Positions 44,411 to 51,836 of a stretch of DNA of 64,000 bases are shown here, piece by piece. Each line of letters opens with the position of its first letter. Within the stretch, counting starts at the first letter, position 1. Location: assembly GCF_030167905.1 (NCBI RefSeq), contig NZ_JARGNA010000002.1, positions 372,001 through 436,000 of the forward strand. The letters are read 5' to 3'. The stretch comes from Flavobacterium terrisoli (GTDB taxonomy: Bacteria; Bacteroidota; Bacteroidia; Flavobacteriales; Flavobacteriaceae). Under the pieces are notes generated by a model. It was not told the DNA's origin. It was given only the letters and a program-made list of their open reading frames with translations, and did no database searches. Made by a program: the position numbers and the translations under genes.

Positions 44411-44740
44411 ATGATGAAAAAAGCATTATTGGTAGCATTTTTTGCGTTAGGAATAACAAGCATGAATGCTCAGGAAAAGAAAGCAACAACAGAACCAAGA
44501 ATTGTCGAAGTGGCTTGCGGGCAATGCCAATTTGGAATGAAAGAAATCAAAAAAGGATGCGATCTGGCAGCAATAGTTGATGGAAAAGCCTATTTTGTTG
44601 AAGGAACAAAACTGGATGACCATGGCGATGCCCACGGTGCTGAAGGTTTCTGCAATGCTGTTAGCAAAGCTGAAGTAGTAGGTGAAATAAAAGGAGACAA
44701 ATTTGTCGTAACTTCATTCAAACTACTTCCAAGAAAATAA
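44411..44740 (+). CDS. DUF6370 family exported Cys-containing protein
   Basis: A 109-residue protein with a signal peptide (about 1-21, ending MNAQ). The mature part has a CGQCQFGMK motif, a second KKGCDLA cysteine and HGDAHGAEGFCNA with His and Cys, so metal binding or a disulfide is plausible. I recognise it as DUF6370; no function is known. Its ATG is immediately adjacent to the purT stop, indicating one transcript, although a link to purine synthesis is not obvious. Confidence 0.75.
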   Translation: MMKKALLVAFFALGITSMNAQEKKATTEPRIVEVACGQCQFGMKEIKKGCDLAAIVDGKAYFVEGTKLDDHGDAHGAEGFCNAVSKAEVVGEIKGDKFVVTSFKLLPRK

Positions 44741-44750
44741 AATAATCCTC

Positions 44751-45326
44751 TTGGCTAAAATCCTTGAAAATATTTCAAAAATAGTAACTCTTTCTCCCGA
44801 GGAAGAGTTGCTTTTTTTGTCTAAAACCGAAACCAGACAGGTCAAGGCCAAAACCATCTTGCAAAACGCCGGTCAGGTGTGCAAAGAAGGTTATTTTGTG
44901 AATTCGGGTTTGCTTCGAAGTTTTAATATCAATGACAATATCGTCGAACACGTGTTGAGCTTTGCCTGCGAAGGTTGGTGGATTAGTGATATGTACAGCT
45001 TGTTGTCGCAAAAACCGGGTAATCTTTTTATCGAAGTATTGGAAGATGCTGAAGTGGTTGTATTGTCTAAAGAAAACCAAGACCAACTGTATCTCGAAAT
45101 CCCAAAACTGGAGCGCTTTTTCAGAATCCTGATTGAAAATTCTTTGGTTGCCAACCAGGAAAGACTCATGGACAACCTGAGCTTAACCGCGGAAGAACGC
45201 TTTGAAAAATTCTGCAAAAAATACCCAACACTCATTCAAAAAGTACCTCAAAAACAAATCGCTTCTTTTATTGGTGTCACGCCCGAGTTCTTTAGCAAAA
45301 TGAAAGCGCGAATGTTAAAGAAATAA
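44751..45326 (+). CDS. Crp/Fnr-family transcriptional regulator (TTG start)
   Basis: A 191-residue regulator: cyclic-nucleotide-like beta-roll (about 10-120; FVNSGLLRSFNIND, EVLEDAEVVVLSKEN) and a C-terminal winged helix (about 150-190; QKQIASFIGVTPEFFSKMK). The cAMP-binding residues of Crp are not evident, so the effector is unknown. The only reasonable start is TTG at 44751, 10 nt after the DUF6370 stop, so purT, DUF6370 and this gene may form one unit. Confidence 0.83.
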   Translation: MAKILENISKIVTLSPEEELLFLSKTETRQVKAKTILQNAGQVCKEGYFVNSGLLRSFNINDNIVEHVLSFACEGWWISDMYSLLSQKPGNLFIEVLEDAEVVVLSKENQDQLYLEIPKLERFFRILIENSLVANQERLMDNLSLTAEERFEKFCKKYPTLIQKVPQKQIASFIGVTPEFFSKMKARMLKK

Positions 45327-45328
45327 TT

Positions 45329-46867
45329 TTACTCTTTTATAAACTTCGCCATTAGTTTTTCTTCTCCTGAGAAAGCTTGTAGTATATATATGCCACCGGC
45401 TAACTTTTCAACGTTTATTTGATTGCTGTTTTGGTATTGTTCTAAAATCGTTTTACCGGCTAAATCGGTGACCACTATTTTATCAAATAATATGTTGCCG
45501 GCACTTTGGAGTGTCAGAAAAGAAGCCGTTGGATTGGGATACAATTTTATATTTTGAGGGTTAAAATTTGATGTTGCTAAAGCATCAGGGCCAAGTTTTA
45601 CCACCCATCCATCAAAATCTCCATGAGCACCAATAACATCTCCATCAGTAGAATTTGTCCATCCAATCATAGTGTAACTCCCATCCGGATTTGCAAGGAT
45701 ATTTATTCCATCATCAACATTGGAACCACCTAAGCTTTTTTGCCACTGAATTATCCCCGTGTTCGAAAGTTTCACTATCCAAACTTCTCCTGTAGGATGA
45801 TCTCCTTCGACATCGCCATCACTCGAACCAACCATCCCGATAGCTATATAACCTCCATCAGAAGTAGTTTTTACATTTCTTAAATTATCATGATAACTTC
45901 CTCCCAATGCTCTTTGCCATTGAATCGTTCCGTTTTCAGATAATTTTACTACCCAAAAATCGTAAAAACTCCCATGAAGACCGCTAACATCACCATTGTT
46001 AGAACTTGTATAGGCACCCACAATATAACCTCCATCAGAAGTAAGCTCTATATTTTTACCATATTCGCTACCCGTTCCTCCAAGTGATTTTTGCCATTCA
46101 ACACTACCTGTTGGTGAAAGCTTAACAACCCATAAGTCAGGAGTTCCTGGTTGGTGATTACCTGACACATCACCATTATTAGAAAAAGCATGTCCTGCTA
46201 AAATATATCCTCCATCAGCGGTAACCTGGATACTCTCTGCATAATCTACATTTGTACCGCCTAAAGCTTTTTGCCACTGAATAACACCTATACTCGAAAT
46301 TTTCACAACCCAAACATCATAATTTCCATGATTTCCTGAAACATCTCCATTATTTGAACCTGCATGTCCTACAAAAACATAACCGCCATCTGATGTAACT
46401 TTAATATCAAATCCATAGTCATATTGTGTTCCTCCGTATGATTTTTGCCATTCAATAATTCCAACTGAAGAAAGCTTGGCGACCCACACATCTTCACCTC
46501 CATGATTTCCTGAAACATCTCCGTTGTTTGAGGTAGAGTATCCTACCAAAATATATCCTCCGTCTAAGGTAAGTTGTATGTTAAAAGCAACATCTATGGA
46601 TGAACCTCCAAGTGTTTTTTGCCATTCAATAGTTCCGGCTGAAGAAAGTTTTACTATCAACGCATCAGTACTCCCATGATTACTTGAAAACTCCGCATTA
46701 TATGAATCTGTTTGTCCTGCAACTATATAACCTCCATCGGGAGTATTCCTGATTGCTCTAACATACTCGCCACTAGTACCTCCAAGTGTTTTTTGCCATT
46801 CAACGATTGGTGCTTGGGAAAAAACAATCTGGGTTAATAGTAAAACAAAGAAGTAATATTTTTTCAT
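45329..46867 (-). CDS. T9SS-secreted seven-repeat (WQK..GG) protein
   Basis: A 512-residue secreted protein: signal peptide (about 1-18, ending VFSQ), seven tandem repeats of about 60 residues each opening with (I/V)(E/Q)WQK-LGG and containing DGGYI and SNNGDVSGNHG-like Gly/Asn/Asp loops, then a C-terminal type A T9SS sorting domain (LYPNPTASFLTL, LAGGIYILQ, MAKFIKE). The repeats look like a beta-propeller or SBBP-like array with possible calcium-binding loops. Function is probably adhesive or structural, by inference. Its stop is 2 bp from the convergent Crp/Fnr stop. Confidence 0.85.
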   Translation of the reverse strand: MKKYYFFVLLLTQIVFSQAPIVEWQKTLGGTSGEYVRAIRNTPDGGYIVAGQTDSYNAEFSSNHGSTDALIVKLSSAGTIEWQKTLGGSSIDVAFNIQLTLDGGYILVGYSTSNNGDVSGNHGGEDVWVAKLSSVGIIEWQKSYGGTQYDYGFDIKVTSDGGYVFVGHAGSNNGDVSGNHGNYDVWVVKISSIGVIQWQKALGGTNVDYAESIQVTADGGYILAGHAFSNNGDVSGNHQPGTPDLWVVKLSPTGSVEWQKSLGGTGSEYGKNIELTSDGGYIVGAYTSSNNGDVSGLHGSFYDFWVVKLSENGTIQWQRALGGSYHDNLRNVKTTSDGGYIAIGMVGSSDGDVEGDHPTGEVWIVKLSNTGIIQWQKSLGGSNVDDGINILANPDGSYTMIGWTNSTDGDVIGAHGDFDGWVVKLGPDALATSNFNPQNIKLYPNPTASFLTLQSAGNILFDKIVVTDLAGKTILEQYQNSNQINVEKLAGGIYILQAFSGEEKLMAKFIKE

Positions 46868-46968
46868 AGTAAAGAGTTATCTAAAAGTCAAATTTAATGC
46901 ATTAATCTTATATTTCGTCATATATGATTTCTTAATCTACATTAAGTACCCAACGGGCTGTATGATTG

Positions 46969-46976
46969 TAAATTTG
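46969..46976 (+). promoter_or_regulatory. Predicted -7 element (TAAATTTG) for the pirin/redox cluster
   Basis: Matches TAnnTTTG 29 nt before the pirin ATG. Confidence 0.45.
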
Positions 46977-47005
46977 TATCATAATAATTAATACATTTAT
47001 ACATC

Positions 47006-47722
47006 ATGAAAAATACAGTTTTACACAAAGCCAATACTCGCGGTCATGCTGATCACGGTTGGTTAAATGCACACCATACTTTTAGTTTTGCCAGTTATTA
47101 CAACCCTGAAAGAGTTCAGTTTGGTGTCTTGAGGGTTTTAAACGATGACATCGTAGCATCTGGTATGGGTTTTGGAACACATCCTCACGATAACATGGAA
47201 ATTATCACGATTCCTTTAGAAGGTGATTTGGCCCACAAAGACAGCATGGGTAATACTGAAATCATCAAATTTGGTGATGTTCAGGTTATGAGCGCCGGAA
47301 CCGGAATCCAACACTCTGAGTTCAATCCGAATGCGGATAAAAGAACCAATCTGTTGCAAATTTGGGTATTCCCAAAATACAGAAATGTTGGACCTCGTTA
47401 CCAACAAATTACCTTAGACACGACTGATCGTCATAATAAATTGCAACAAATCCTTTCTCCAAATGCAGACGATGCCGGAGTTTGGATTCACCAGGACGCC
47501 TGGTTTCATATGGGCAATCTGGACAAAGGAATTACTTTGGACTATGACCGTAAAAAAGAAGGCAATGGTTTATATGTTTTCGTAATCAAAGGGGGCGTAA
47601 AAGTAGACGGACAAGAATTAGCGCAACGCGATGGTTTAGGTATAACCGACTTTGACAAAGTAACTTTTGAAGCTACTGAAGATGCCGAAATTTTATTAAT
47701 GGAAGTACCAATGGTACAATAA
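47006..47722 (+). CDS. Pirin-family bicupin protein (YhhW-like)
   Basis: A 238-residue two-cupin protein. The N-terminal block RGHADHGWLNAHHTFSFA, the metal-site motif THPHDNMEIITIPLEGDLAH and the second-cupin metal segment VMSAGTGIQHSE are typical of pirins such as E. coli YhhW, which has quercetin dioxygenase activity. The natural substrate in this organism is unknown. It opens a tight five-gene rightward cluster of small redox/stress proteins. Confidence 0.9.
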   Translation: MKNTVLHKANTRGHADHGWLNAHHTFSFASYYNPERVQFGVLRVLNDDIVASGMGFGTHPHDNMEIITIPLEGDLAHKDSMGNTEIIKFGDVQVMSAGTGIQHSEFNPNADKRTNLLQIWVFPKYRNVGPRYQQITLDTTDRHNKLQQILSPNADDAGVWIHQDAWFHMGNLDKGITLDYDRKKEGNGLYVFVIKGGVKVDGQELAQRDGLGITDFDKVTFEATEDAEILLMEVPMVQ

Positions 47723-47733
47723 ATCATAACACT

Positions 47734-48018
47734 ATGAGCACTGAAGTACAGTTAAAAATCGATGGCAAAAAAGGTTTTTTTTACATTGATGTCGATGGCA
47801 AACACGAAGCCATGATGACTTTTGTTTTCGCTGGCGAAAAACAAATAATTATCGACCACACCGAAGTTAAACCCGGAAATGAAGGCAAAGGTTTTGGCAA
47901 AAAAATGGTCACCAAAGCGGTAGAATATGCCCGTGAGAATGGCATCAAGATCATTCCGCTTTGTCCGTTTGCCAAAAGCGTTTTCGATAAAGTTGAAGCG
48001 TTTAGAGACGTTTTGTAA
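47734..48018 (+). CDS. Small GNAT-like N-acetyltransferase (YjdJ-like)
   Basis: A 94-residue minimal GNAT domain with the acetyl-CoA loop VKPGNEGKGFGKKMVTKAV and the end motif IIPLCPFAKSVFDK. This is the compact YjdJ-type family. In E. coli yjdJ sits beside yjdI, a 4Fe-4S mono-cluster protein; here a YjdI-like gene lies two genes downstream. Substrate unknown. It begins 11 nt after the pirin stop. Confidence 0.88.
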   Translation: MSTEVQLKIDGKKGFFYIDVDGKHEAMMTFVFAGEKQIIIDHTEVKPGNEGKGFGKKMVTKAVEYARENGIKIIPLCPFAKSVFDKVEAFRDVL

Positions 48019-48020
48019 TC

Positions 48021-48428
48021 ATGGCCAATATTTTAGAAAATAACGTTGAAGGAAAGATTGGTGCACAAAAGTATTTGTGCACCATTTCCTGGCGTAATGG
48101 CACTTTACTGATGGACGAACCCGAAAGAGTTGGTGGAAATGACATTGGGCCCGACCCATTCTCAACCCTTTTAGCTTCGTTGGGAAGTTGTGTATTAGTA
48201 ACCTTGCGAATGTATATCGATCGCAAAGGCTGGGATATTCCGGAGATTTATATTTCACTGAATATGTCTCAGGAGAGTAATCCCGACTTAGAAACGACCA
48301 TTACACGAGACATTACATTTTCGACAAATATCAGTAACGAACAACGCGAGCGCTTACTGGTAATTGCCGATAAATGTCCGATATCAAAAATCCTGAAAAA
48401 CAAAGTAATCATCAATACAACACTTTAA
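48021..48428 (+). CDS. OsmC-family peroxiredoxin-like protein
   Basis: A 135-residue OsmC/Ohr-fold protein. The two redox cysteines of the family are present in LASLGSCVLVTLRMY and ADKCPISKILKN. Family members reduce organic hydroperoxides, though YhfA-like members have no proven activity. It begins 2 nt after the GNAT stop and ends 2 nt before the 4Fe-4S gene, so it is firmly in the operon. Confidence 0.9.
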   Translation: MANILENNVEGKIGAQKYLCTISWRNGTLLMDEPERVGGNDIGPDPFSTLLASLGSCVLVTLRMYIDRKGWDIPEIYISLNMSQESNPDLETTITRDITFSTNISNEQRERLLVIADKCPISKILKNKVIINTTL

Positions 48429-48430
48429 TT

Positions 48431-48661
48431 ATGGATCCTAAAGACCTAACCAAAGAATACACCAATGGCGAAGTGACCATAGTGTGGCAATCAGGAAAAT
48501 GCATACATTCTGCCAATTGCGTTCGCAACAATCCTGATGTTTTCAAACCAAAGGAAAAACCTTGGATAACACCAGAAGGTTCAACCACTGAGAAAATCAT
48601 CGAAACCGTGAAAAAATGCCCGTCAGGCGCTCTAACCTATTACTTAAATAGTAAAAAATGA
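48431..48661 (+). CDS. Divergent 4Fe-4S mono-cluster protein (Fer4_19, YjdI-like)
   Basis: A 76-residue protein with WQSGKCIHSANC and VKKCPSGALTYYL, the cysteine pattern of the Fer4_19 family. It probably carries one iron-sulfur cluster and donates or accepts electrons. The ATG at 48431 (MDPKDLTKEY) is preferred to an in-frame ATG at 48374 that lies inside osmC. Its stop overlaps the start of the next gene by four bases (ATGA). Confidence 0.88.
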   Translation: MDPKDLTKEYTNGEVTIVWQSGKCIHSANCVRNNPDVFKPKEKPWITPEGSTTEKIIETVKKCPSGALTYYLNSKK

Positions 48662-49191
48662 AAAAAATACTAGCCTTCGGCGCTTCAAACAGCAGTGATT
48701 CCATCAACAAACAATTGGCAACTTATGCTTCCAAACAGTTTAAAAATGTAACCGTTGATTTGGTGGATTTGAATGATTACGAAATGCCTATCTATTCCAA
48801 AGACCGCGAAAAAGCAACCGGATTTCCGCAATTGGCGCAGGATTTTTACAAAAAAATTGGCGATGCCGATTTTATCCTGATTTCGTTTGCCGAAAACAAT
48901 GGCAACTATACTACCGCATTCAAAAACATCCTCGATTGGACTTCACGCATTGATGGCAAAACATTTCAAGGAAAACCAATGCTTTTATTGGCTACTTCGC
49001 CCGGAGCACGTGGTGGTGGAACGGTTTTGGACATTGCCGTTAAACGAATGCCATTTCAGGGCGGTGTGGTAAAAGGAAGCTTTTCATTACCAAGTTTCAA
49101 CGAGAATTTTGACAGGGAAAAAGGAATAATCAGCAATGAAGAGTTGAAAAATCAACTTTTAGGGATAATAGATTCGATTGAGATTGTGTAA
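48658..49191 (+). CDS. NADPH-dependent FMN reductase-family flavoprotein
   Basis: A 177-residue flavodoxin-like reductase. The N-terminal ILAFGASNSSDSINKQLATYA binds FMN phosphate, and ISFAENNGNYTTAFKNILDW is the family signature. It may reduce quinones, flavins or azo compounds. The four-base overlap with the Fer4_19 gene suggests the two act in the same electron-transfer step. Last gene of the redox cluster. Confidence 0.88.
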   Translation: MKKILAFGASNSSDSINKQLATYASKQFKNVTVDLVDLNDYEMPIYSKDREKATGFPQLAQDFYKKIGDADFILISFAENNGNYTTAFKNILDWTSRIDGKTFQGKPMLLLATSPGARGGGTVLDIAVKRMPFQGGVVKGSFSLPSFNENFDREKGIISNEELKNQLLGIIDSIEIV

Positions 49192-49234
49192 GGATTTCTC
49201 ATAATTATGAAAAATAGTTGCTGTGGTTATTAGT

Positions 49235-49242
49235 TAAATTTG
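49235..49242 (+). promoter_or_regulatory. Predicted -7 element (TAAATTTG) for the 49293 lipoprotein
   Basis: Matches TAnnTTTG 50 nt before the ATG, with a TTG at 49218-49220 slightly close for a -33 element. Confidence 0.4.
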
Positions 49243-49292
49243 TCAAAACCCAATACAGGTCTAACTAAAATTAACCATTAAAACAATCTATT

Positions 49293-49688
49293 ATGAAAAC
49301 TTTAAAAATCTTATTCTCCGTTTTGCTTTTATCGGTCTTTGTTACTTCATGTAGCAGCGATGACGATAATTCAACCAAAGTCAAGTATGAAATTGTCGGA
49401 CTTGACAGTTCAGTTACTGAAATAAAATACAAAAAAGGCAATGGCTCTGTTGTAACCCTTAATAATTTTGAGGATTTTGCCGGTGGTAATAGTTCCAAAA
49501 CAGTATCGGTTTCTGATTATCCATTTACAGCAAATTTAGAAGTAACGGCAAACAACACATCGTCTTCCACTAAAACGTATACACTAGCAATTACTGTTAA
49601 TGGTGTGCCTGAAGATTTTACGCCGCTGGTTGTTCCTGCCAACTCAACTGCAACAGCTGTTGTAGACTTTGTGATTGAAACAGAATAA
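49293..49688 (+). CDS. Small lipoprotein, probably surface-exposed
   Basis: A 131-residue protein with a lipoprotein signal (ending VTSC, Cys20) followed by SSDDDN, which fits the Ser/Asp-type lipoprotein export signal of Flavobacteriia and so predicts surface exposure. The mature part is a short Ser/Thr/Val-rich beta-sandwich-like region with no recognised family. It is a single gene lying between the redox operon and fabD. Confidence 0.75.
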   Translation: MKTLKILFSVLLLSVFVTSCSSDDDNSTKVKYEIVGLDSSVTEIKYKKGNGSVVTLNNFEDFAGGNSSKTVSVSDYPFTANLEVTANNTSSSTKTYTLAITVNGVPEDFTPLVVPANSTATAVVDFVIETE

Positions 49689-49693
49689 AATAG

Positions 49694-49701
49694 TATTTTT
49701 G
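49694..49701 (+). promoter_or_regulatory. Predicted -7 element (TATTTTTG) for fabD
   Basis: Matches TAnnTTTG 26 nt before the fabD ATG. Confidence 0.5.
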
Positions 49702-49727
49702 TTGTTCGAAACAATAAAAAATACTAA

Positions 49728-50600
49728 ATGAAAGCATACGTTTTTCCAGGACAAGGAGCACAATTTACCGGAATGGGTAAAGAGTTATATGAGAATTCGG
49801 CTTTAGCGGCAGCCTTATTTGAAAAAGCCAATGAAATTTTAGGTTTCCGCATCACAGACATTATGTTTGAGGGAACAGCCGAAGAATTAAAAGAAACCAA
49901 AGTAACACAACCGGCGGTTTTTTTACACTCGGTAATTTTGGCCAAAACTTTAGACAATTTCAACCCTGACATGGTAGCCGGACATTCACTTGGCGAATTT
50001 TCAGCCTTGGTTGCCAATGGTACTTTGTCTTTTGAAGACGGATTAAAATTGGTTTCCCAACGTGCGATGGCGATGCAAAAAGCTTGTGAAATTACACCAT
50101 CTACTATGGCTGCGGTTTTAGGTTTGGAGGATAAAATCGTGGAAGACGTTTGTGCTTCCATTGACGGAATTGTCGTAGCGGCTAATTACAACTGTCCTGG
50201 ACAATTGGTCATTTCAGGTGAATTTTCAGCCGTGGAAAAAGCTTGCGAAGCGATGAAAGAGGCTGGAGCGAAAAGAGCTTTGTTGTTGCCTGTTGGCGGC
50301 GCATTCCACTCGCCTATGATGGAACCGGCCAGAGAAGAATTGGCTGCAGCGATTGAAGCTACAAACTTTAACACTCCAAGTTGCCCGGTATATCAAAATG
50401 TAACGGCAAGCGCGGTTTCTGATGCCAATGAAATCAAGAAAAACTTAATCATCCAATTGACGGCTCCGGTAAAATGGACCCAATCGGTTCAACAAATGAT
50501 TAAAGACGGCGCCACTAGTTTTACTGAAGTTGGTCCCGGAAAAGTACTGGTTGGATTGGTGAACAAAATCGACAGAGAAGTAGAAACATATTCTGCATAA
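49728..50600 (+). CDS. fabD: Malonyl-CoA:ACP transacylase
   Basis: A 290-residue acyltransferase that loads malonate onto acyl carrier protein for fatty acid synthesis. FPGQGAQFTGMG opens the fold, the nucleophile is in GHSLGEFSAL, and VGGAFHSPMM contains the catalytic His; TEVGPGKVL is the end motif. The length is typical. It stands alone with its own promoter-like element and terminator, not within a larger fab operon. Confidence 0.96.
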   Translation: MKAYVFPGQGAQFTGMGKELYENSALAAALFEKANEILGFRITDIMFEGTAEELKETKVTQPAVFLHSVILAKTLDNFNPDMVAGHSLGEFSALVANGTLSFEDGLKLVSQRAMAMQKACEITPSTMAAVLGLEDKIVEDVCASIDGIVVAANYNCPGQLVISGEFSAVEKACEAMKEAGAKRALLLPVGGAFHSPMMEPAREELAAAIEATNFNTPSCPVYQNVTASAVSDANEIKKNLIIQLTAPVKWTQSVQQMIKDGATSFTEVGPGKVLVGLVNKIDREVETYSA

Positions 50601-50614
50601 CTTCAAAAAAATTG

Positions 50615-50646
50615 AAAACTCCGATAAAAACATCGGAGTTTTTTTA
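50615..50646 (+). terminator. Terminator of fabD
   Basis: A perfect 11-bp stem (AAAACTCCGAT/ATCGGAGTTTT) with a 6-nt loop, followed by a T-run. Confidence 0.9.
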
Positions 50647-50649
50647 TGC

Positions 50650-50657
50650 TATCTTTG
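50650..50657 (+). promoter_or_regulatory. Predicted -7 element (TATCTTTG) for the HipA-like/DUF3037 unit
   Basis: Matches TAnnTTTG directly after the fabD terminator, 20 nt before the HipA-like ATG. Confidence 0.5.
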
Positions 50658-50677
50658 TTTTAAAGAATTCCAAATTC

Positions 50678-51466
50678 ATGAACTTAGATTTACGAACCGT
50701 AAACGTAACCCGATATATTACACCGCTTCGCGAAGGCGGTTCGCTTCCGGCATTGGCTGAAGCGGATGACGATTTTAAATATGTTTTAAAATTTCGCGGT
50801 GCCGGTCATGGTGTCAAAGCGTTGATTGCTGAGTTTCTTGGTGGTCAAATCGCTAAATATCTTGGTTTACCGGTTCCCGAATTGGTTTTTGCCAATTTGG
50901 ACGAAGCTTTTGGCCGAACCGAAGCCGATGAAGAGATTCAGGATTTGCTGCAATTCAGTCAAGGGTTGAATTTGGGTTTGCATTATCTTTCAGGCGCTAT
51001 TACTTATGACGCTGCGAGTAATGATTGTGAGGCATTATTGGCTTCAAAAATTGTTTGGTTGGATGCGTTTATTACCAATGTTGACCGAACTTTCAAAAAC
51101 ACTAATTTACTGATTTGGAAAAAAGAACTTTGGTTAATTGATCACGGTGCGGCTTTTTATTTTCACCATTCCTGGGACAATTGGAAAACCAATGCCGTTT
51201 CGCCCTTTGCTCTAATCAAAGACCATGTTTTGTTGCCAAAAGCAGCCCGATTGGAGGAAGTCAATACCGAGTTCACAACTAAATTAAACGAAAGTATTCT
51301 GAAAGAAATTGTAAATCAAATTCCAGAGGACTGGTTACTTTGGGAAGACAGAACAATAACTCCTGACGAAATAAAAGAAGTCTATTTTCAATTTTTAATC
51401 CTCCGATTGGCGAATGCTGATCTGTTTTTAAAACAAGCGCAAGATGCACGAAAAACACTTATATGA
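50678..51466 (+). CDS. Compact HipA-like kinase family protein
   Basis: A 262-residue protein with HipA-type kinase features: a beta-strand lysine (DFKYVLKFRG), a helix contacting it, the catalytic-loop-like segment WLDAFITNVDRTFKNTNLL (Asp and Asn in kinase positions) and a metal-loop-like LIDHGAAF. It is much shorter than E. coli HipA (440) and lacks the N-terminal subdomain. No HipB-type antitoxin is adjacent; instead a DUF3037 gene overlaps its 3' end. I use the ATG at 50678 because the earlier in-frame start lies in the fabD terminator. The substrate of phosphorylation is unknown. Confidence 0.78.
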   Translation: MNLDLRTVNVTRYITPLREGGSLPALAEADDDFKYVLKFRGAGHGVKALIAEFLGGQIAKYLGLPVPELVFANLDEAFGRTEADEEIQDLLQFSQGLNLGLHYLSGAITYDAASNDCEALLASKIVWLDAFITNVDRTFKNTNLLIWKKELWLIDHGAAFYFHHSWDNWKTNAVSPFALIKDHVLLPKAARLEEVNTEFTTKLNESILKEIVNQIPEDWLLWEDRTITPDEIKEVYFQFLILRLANADLFLKQAQDARKTLI

Positions 51467-51827
51467 ATACGCCGTTATTCGTGTTGTGCCTAAGGTAGAG
51501 CGCGAAGAATTTATCAATATCGGATTGCTGCTTTTTTGTAAAAGGCAAAAATACCTGCGAATTGAATACCATATCGTACCCGAAAAAATACAGTCGATTT
51601 GTGCTGAATTTGACATTGCTCAATTAAAAGAAAATTTAGAGTCATTTGTAAAAATCGGTCAAGGCAAAAAAGACAGCGGACCCATTGGCGCTTTCGAAAT
51701 TTCGGAACGCTTCCGATGGCTGACGGCTGTTAAAAGTTCGAGCATACAAACTTCGAGACCACATTCCGGTTTCAGTGCTGATTTGGATGCTACTTTTGAA
51801 AAACTGTATTCTGAATTGGTGTTGTAA
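51444..51827 (+). CDS. DUF3037 domain protein
   Basis: A 127-residue soluble protein with the DUF3037 opening YEYAVIRVVPKVEREEFINIG and LLLFCKRQKYL. Its first 23 nt overlap the 3' end of the HipA-like gene in another frame, so the two are translationally coupled. DUF3037 genes are often found next to HipA-like kinases, so a functional partner (regulator, adaptor or substrate) is likely, but no activity is established. Confidence 0.8.
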   Translation: MHEKHLYEYAVIRVVPKVEREEFINIGLLLFCKRQKYLRIEYHIVPEKIQSICAEFDIAQLKENLESFVKIGQGKKDSGPIGAFEISERFRWLTAVKSSSIQTSRPHSGFSADLDATFEKLYSELVL

Positions 51828-51836
51828 ATTGATGCT

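Noticed and set aside
45329..46867. Repeated DNA in the seven-repeat gene as a CRISPR-like or tandem intergenic array
   Set aside because: Units of about 180-200 nt keep one reading frame and encode a protein repeat with signal peptide and T9SS domain.
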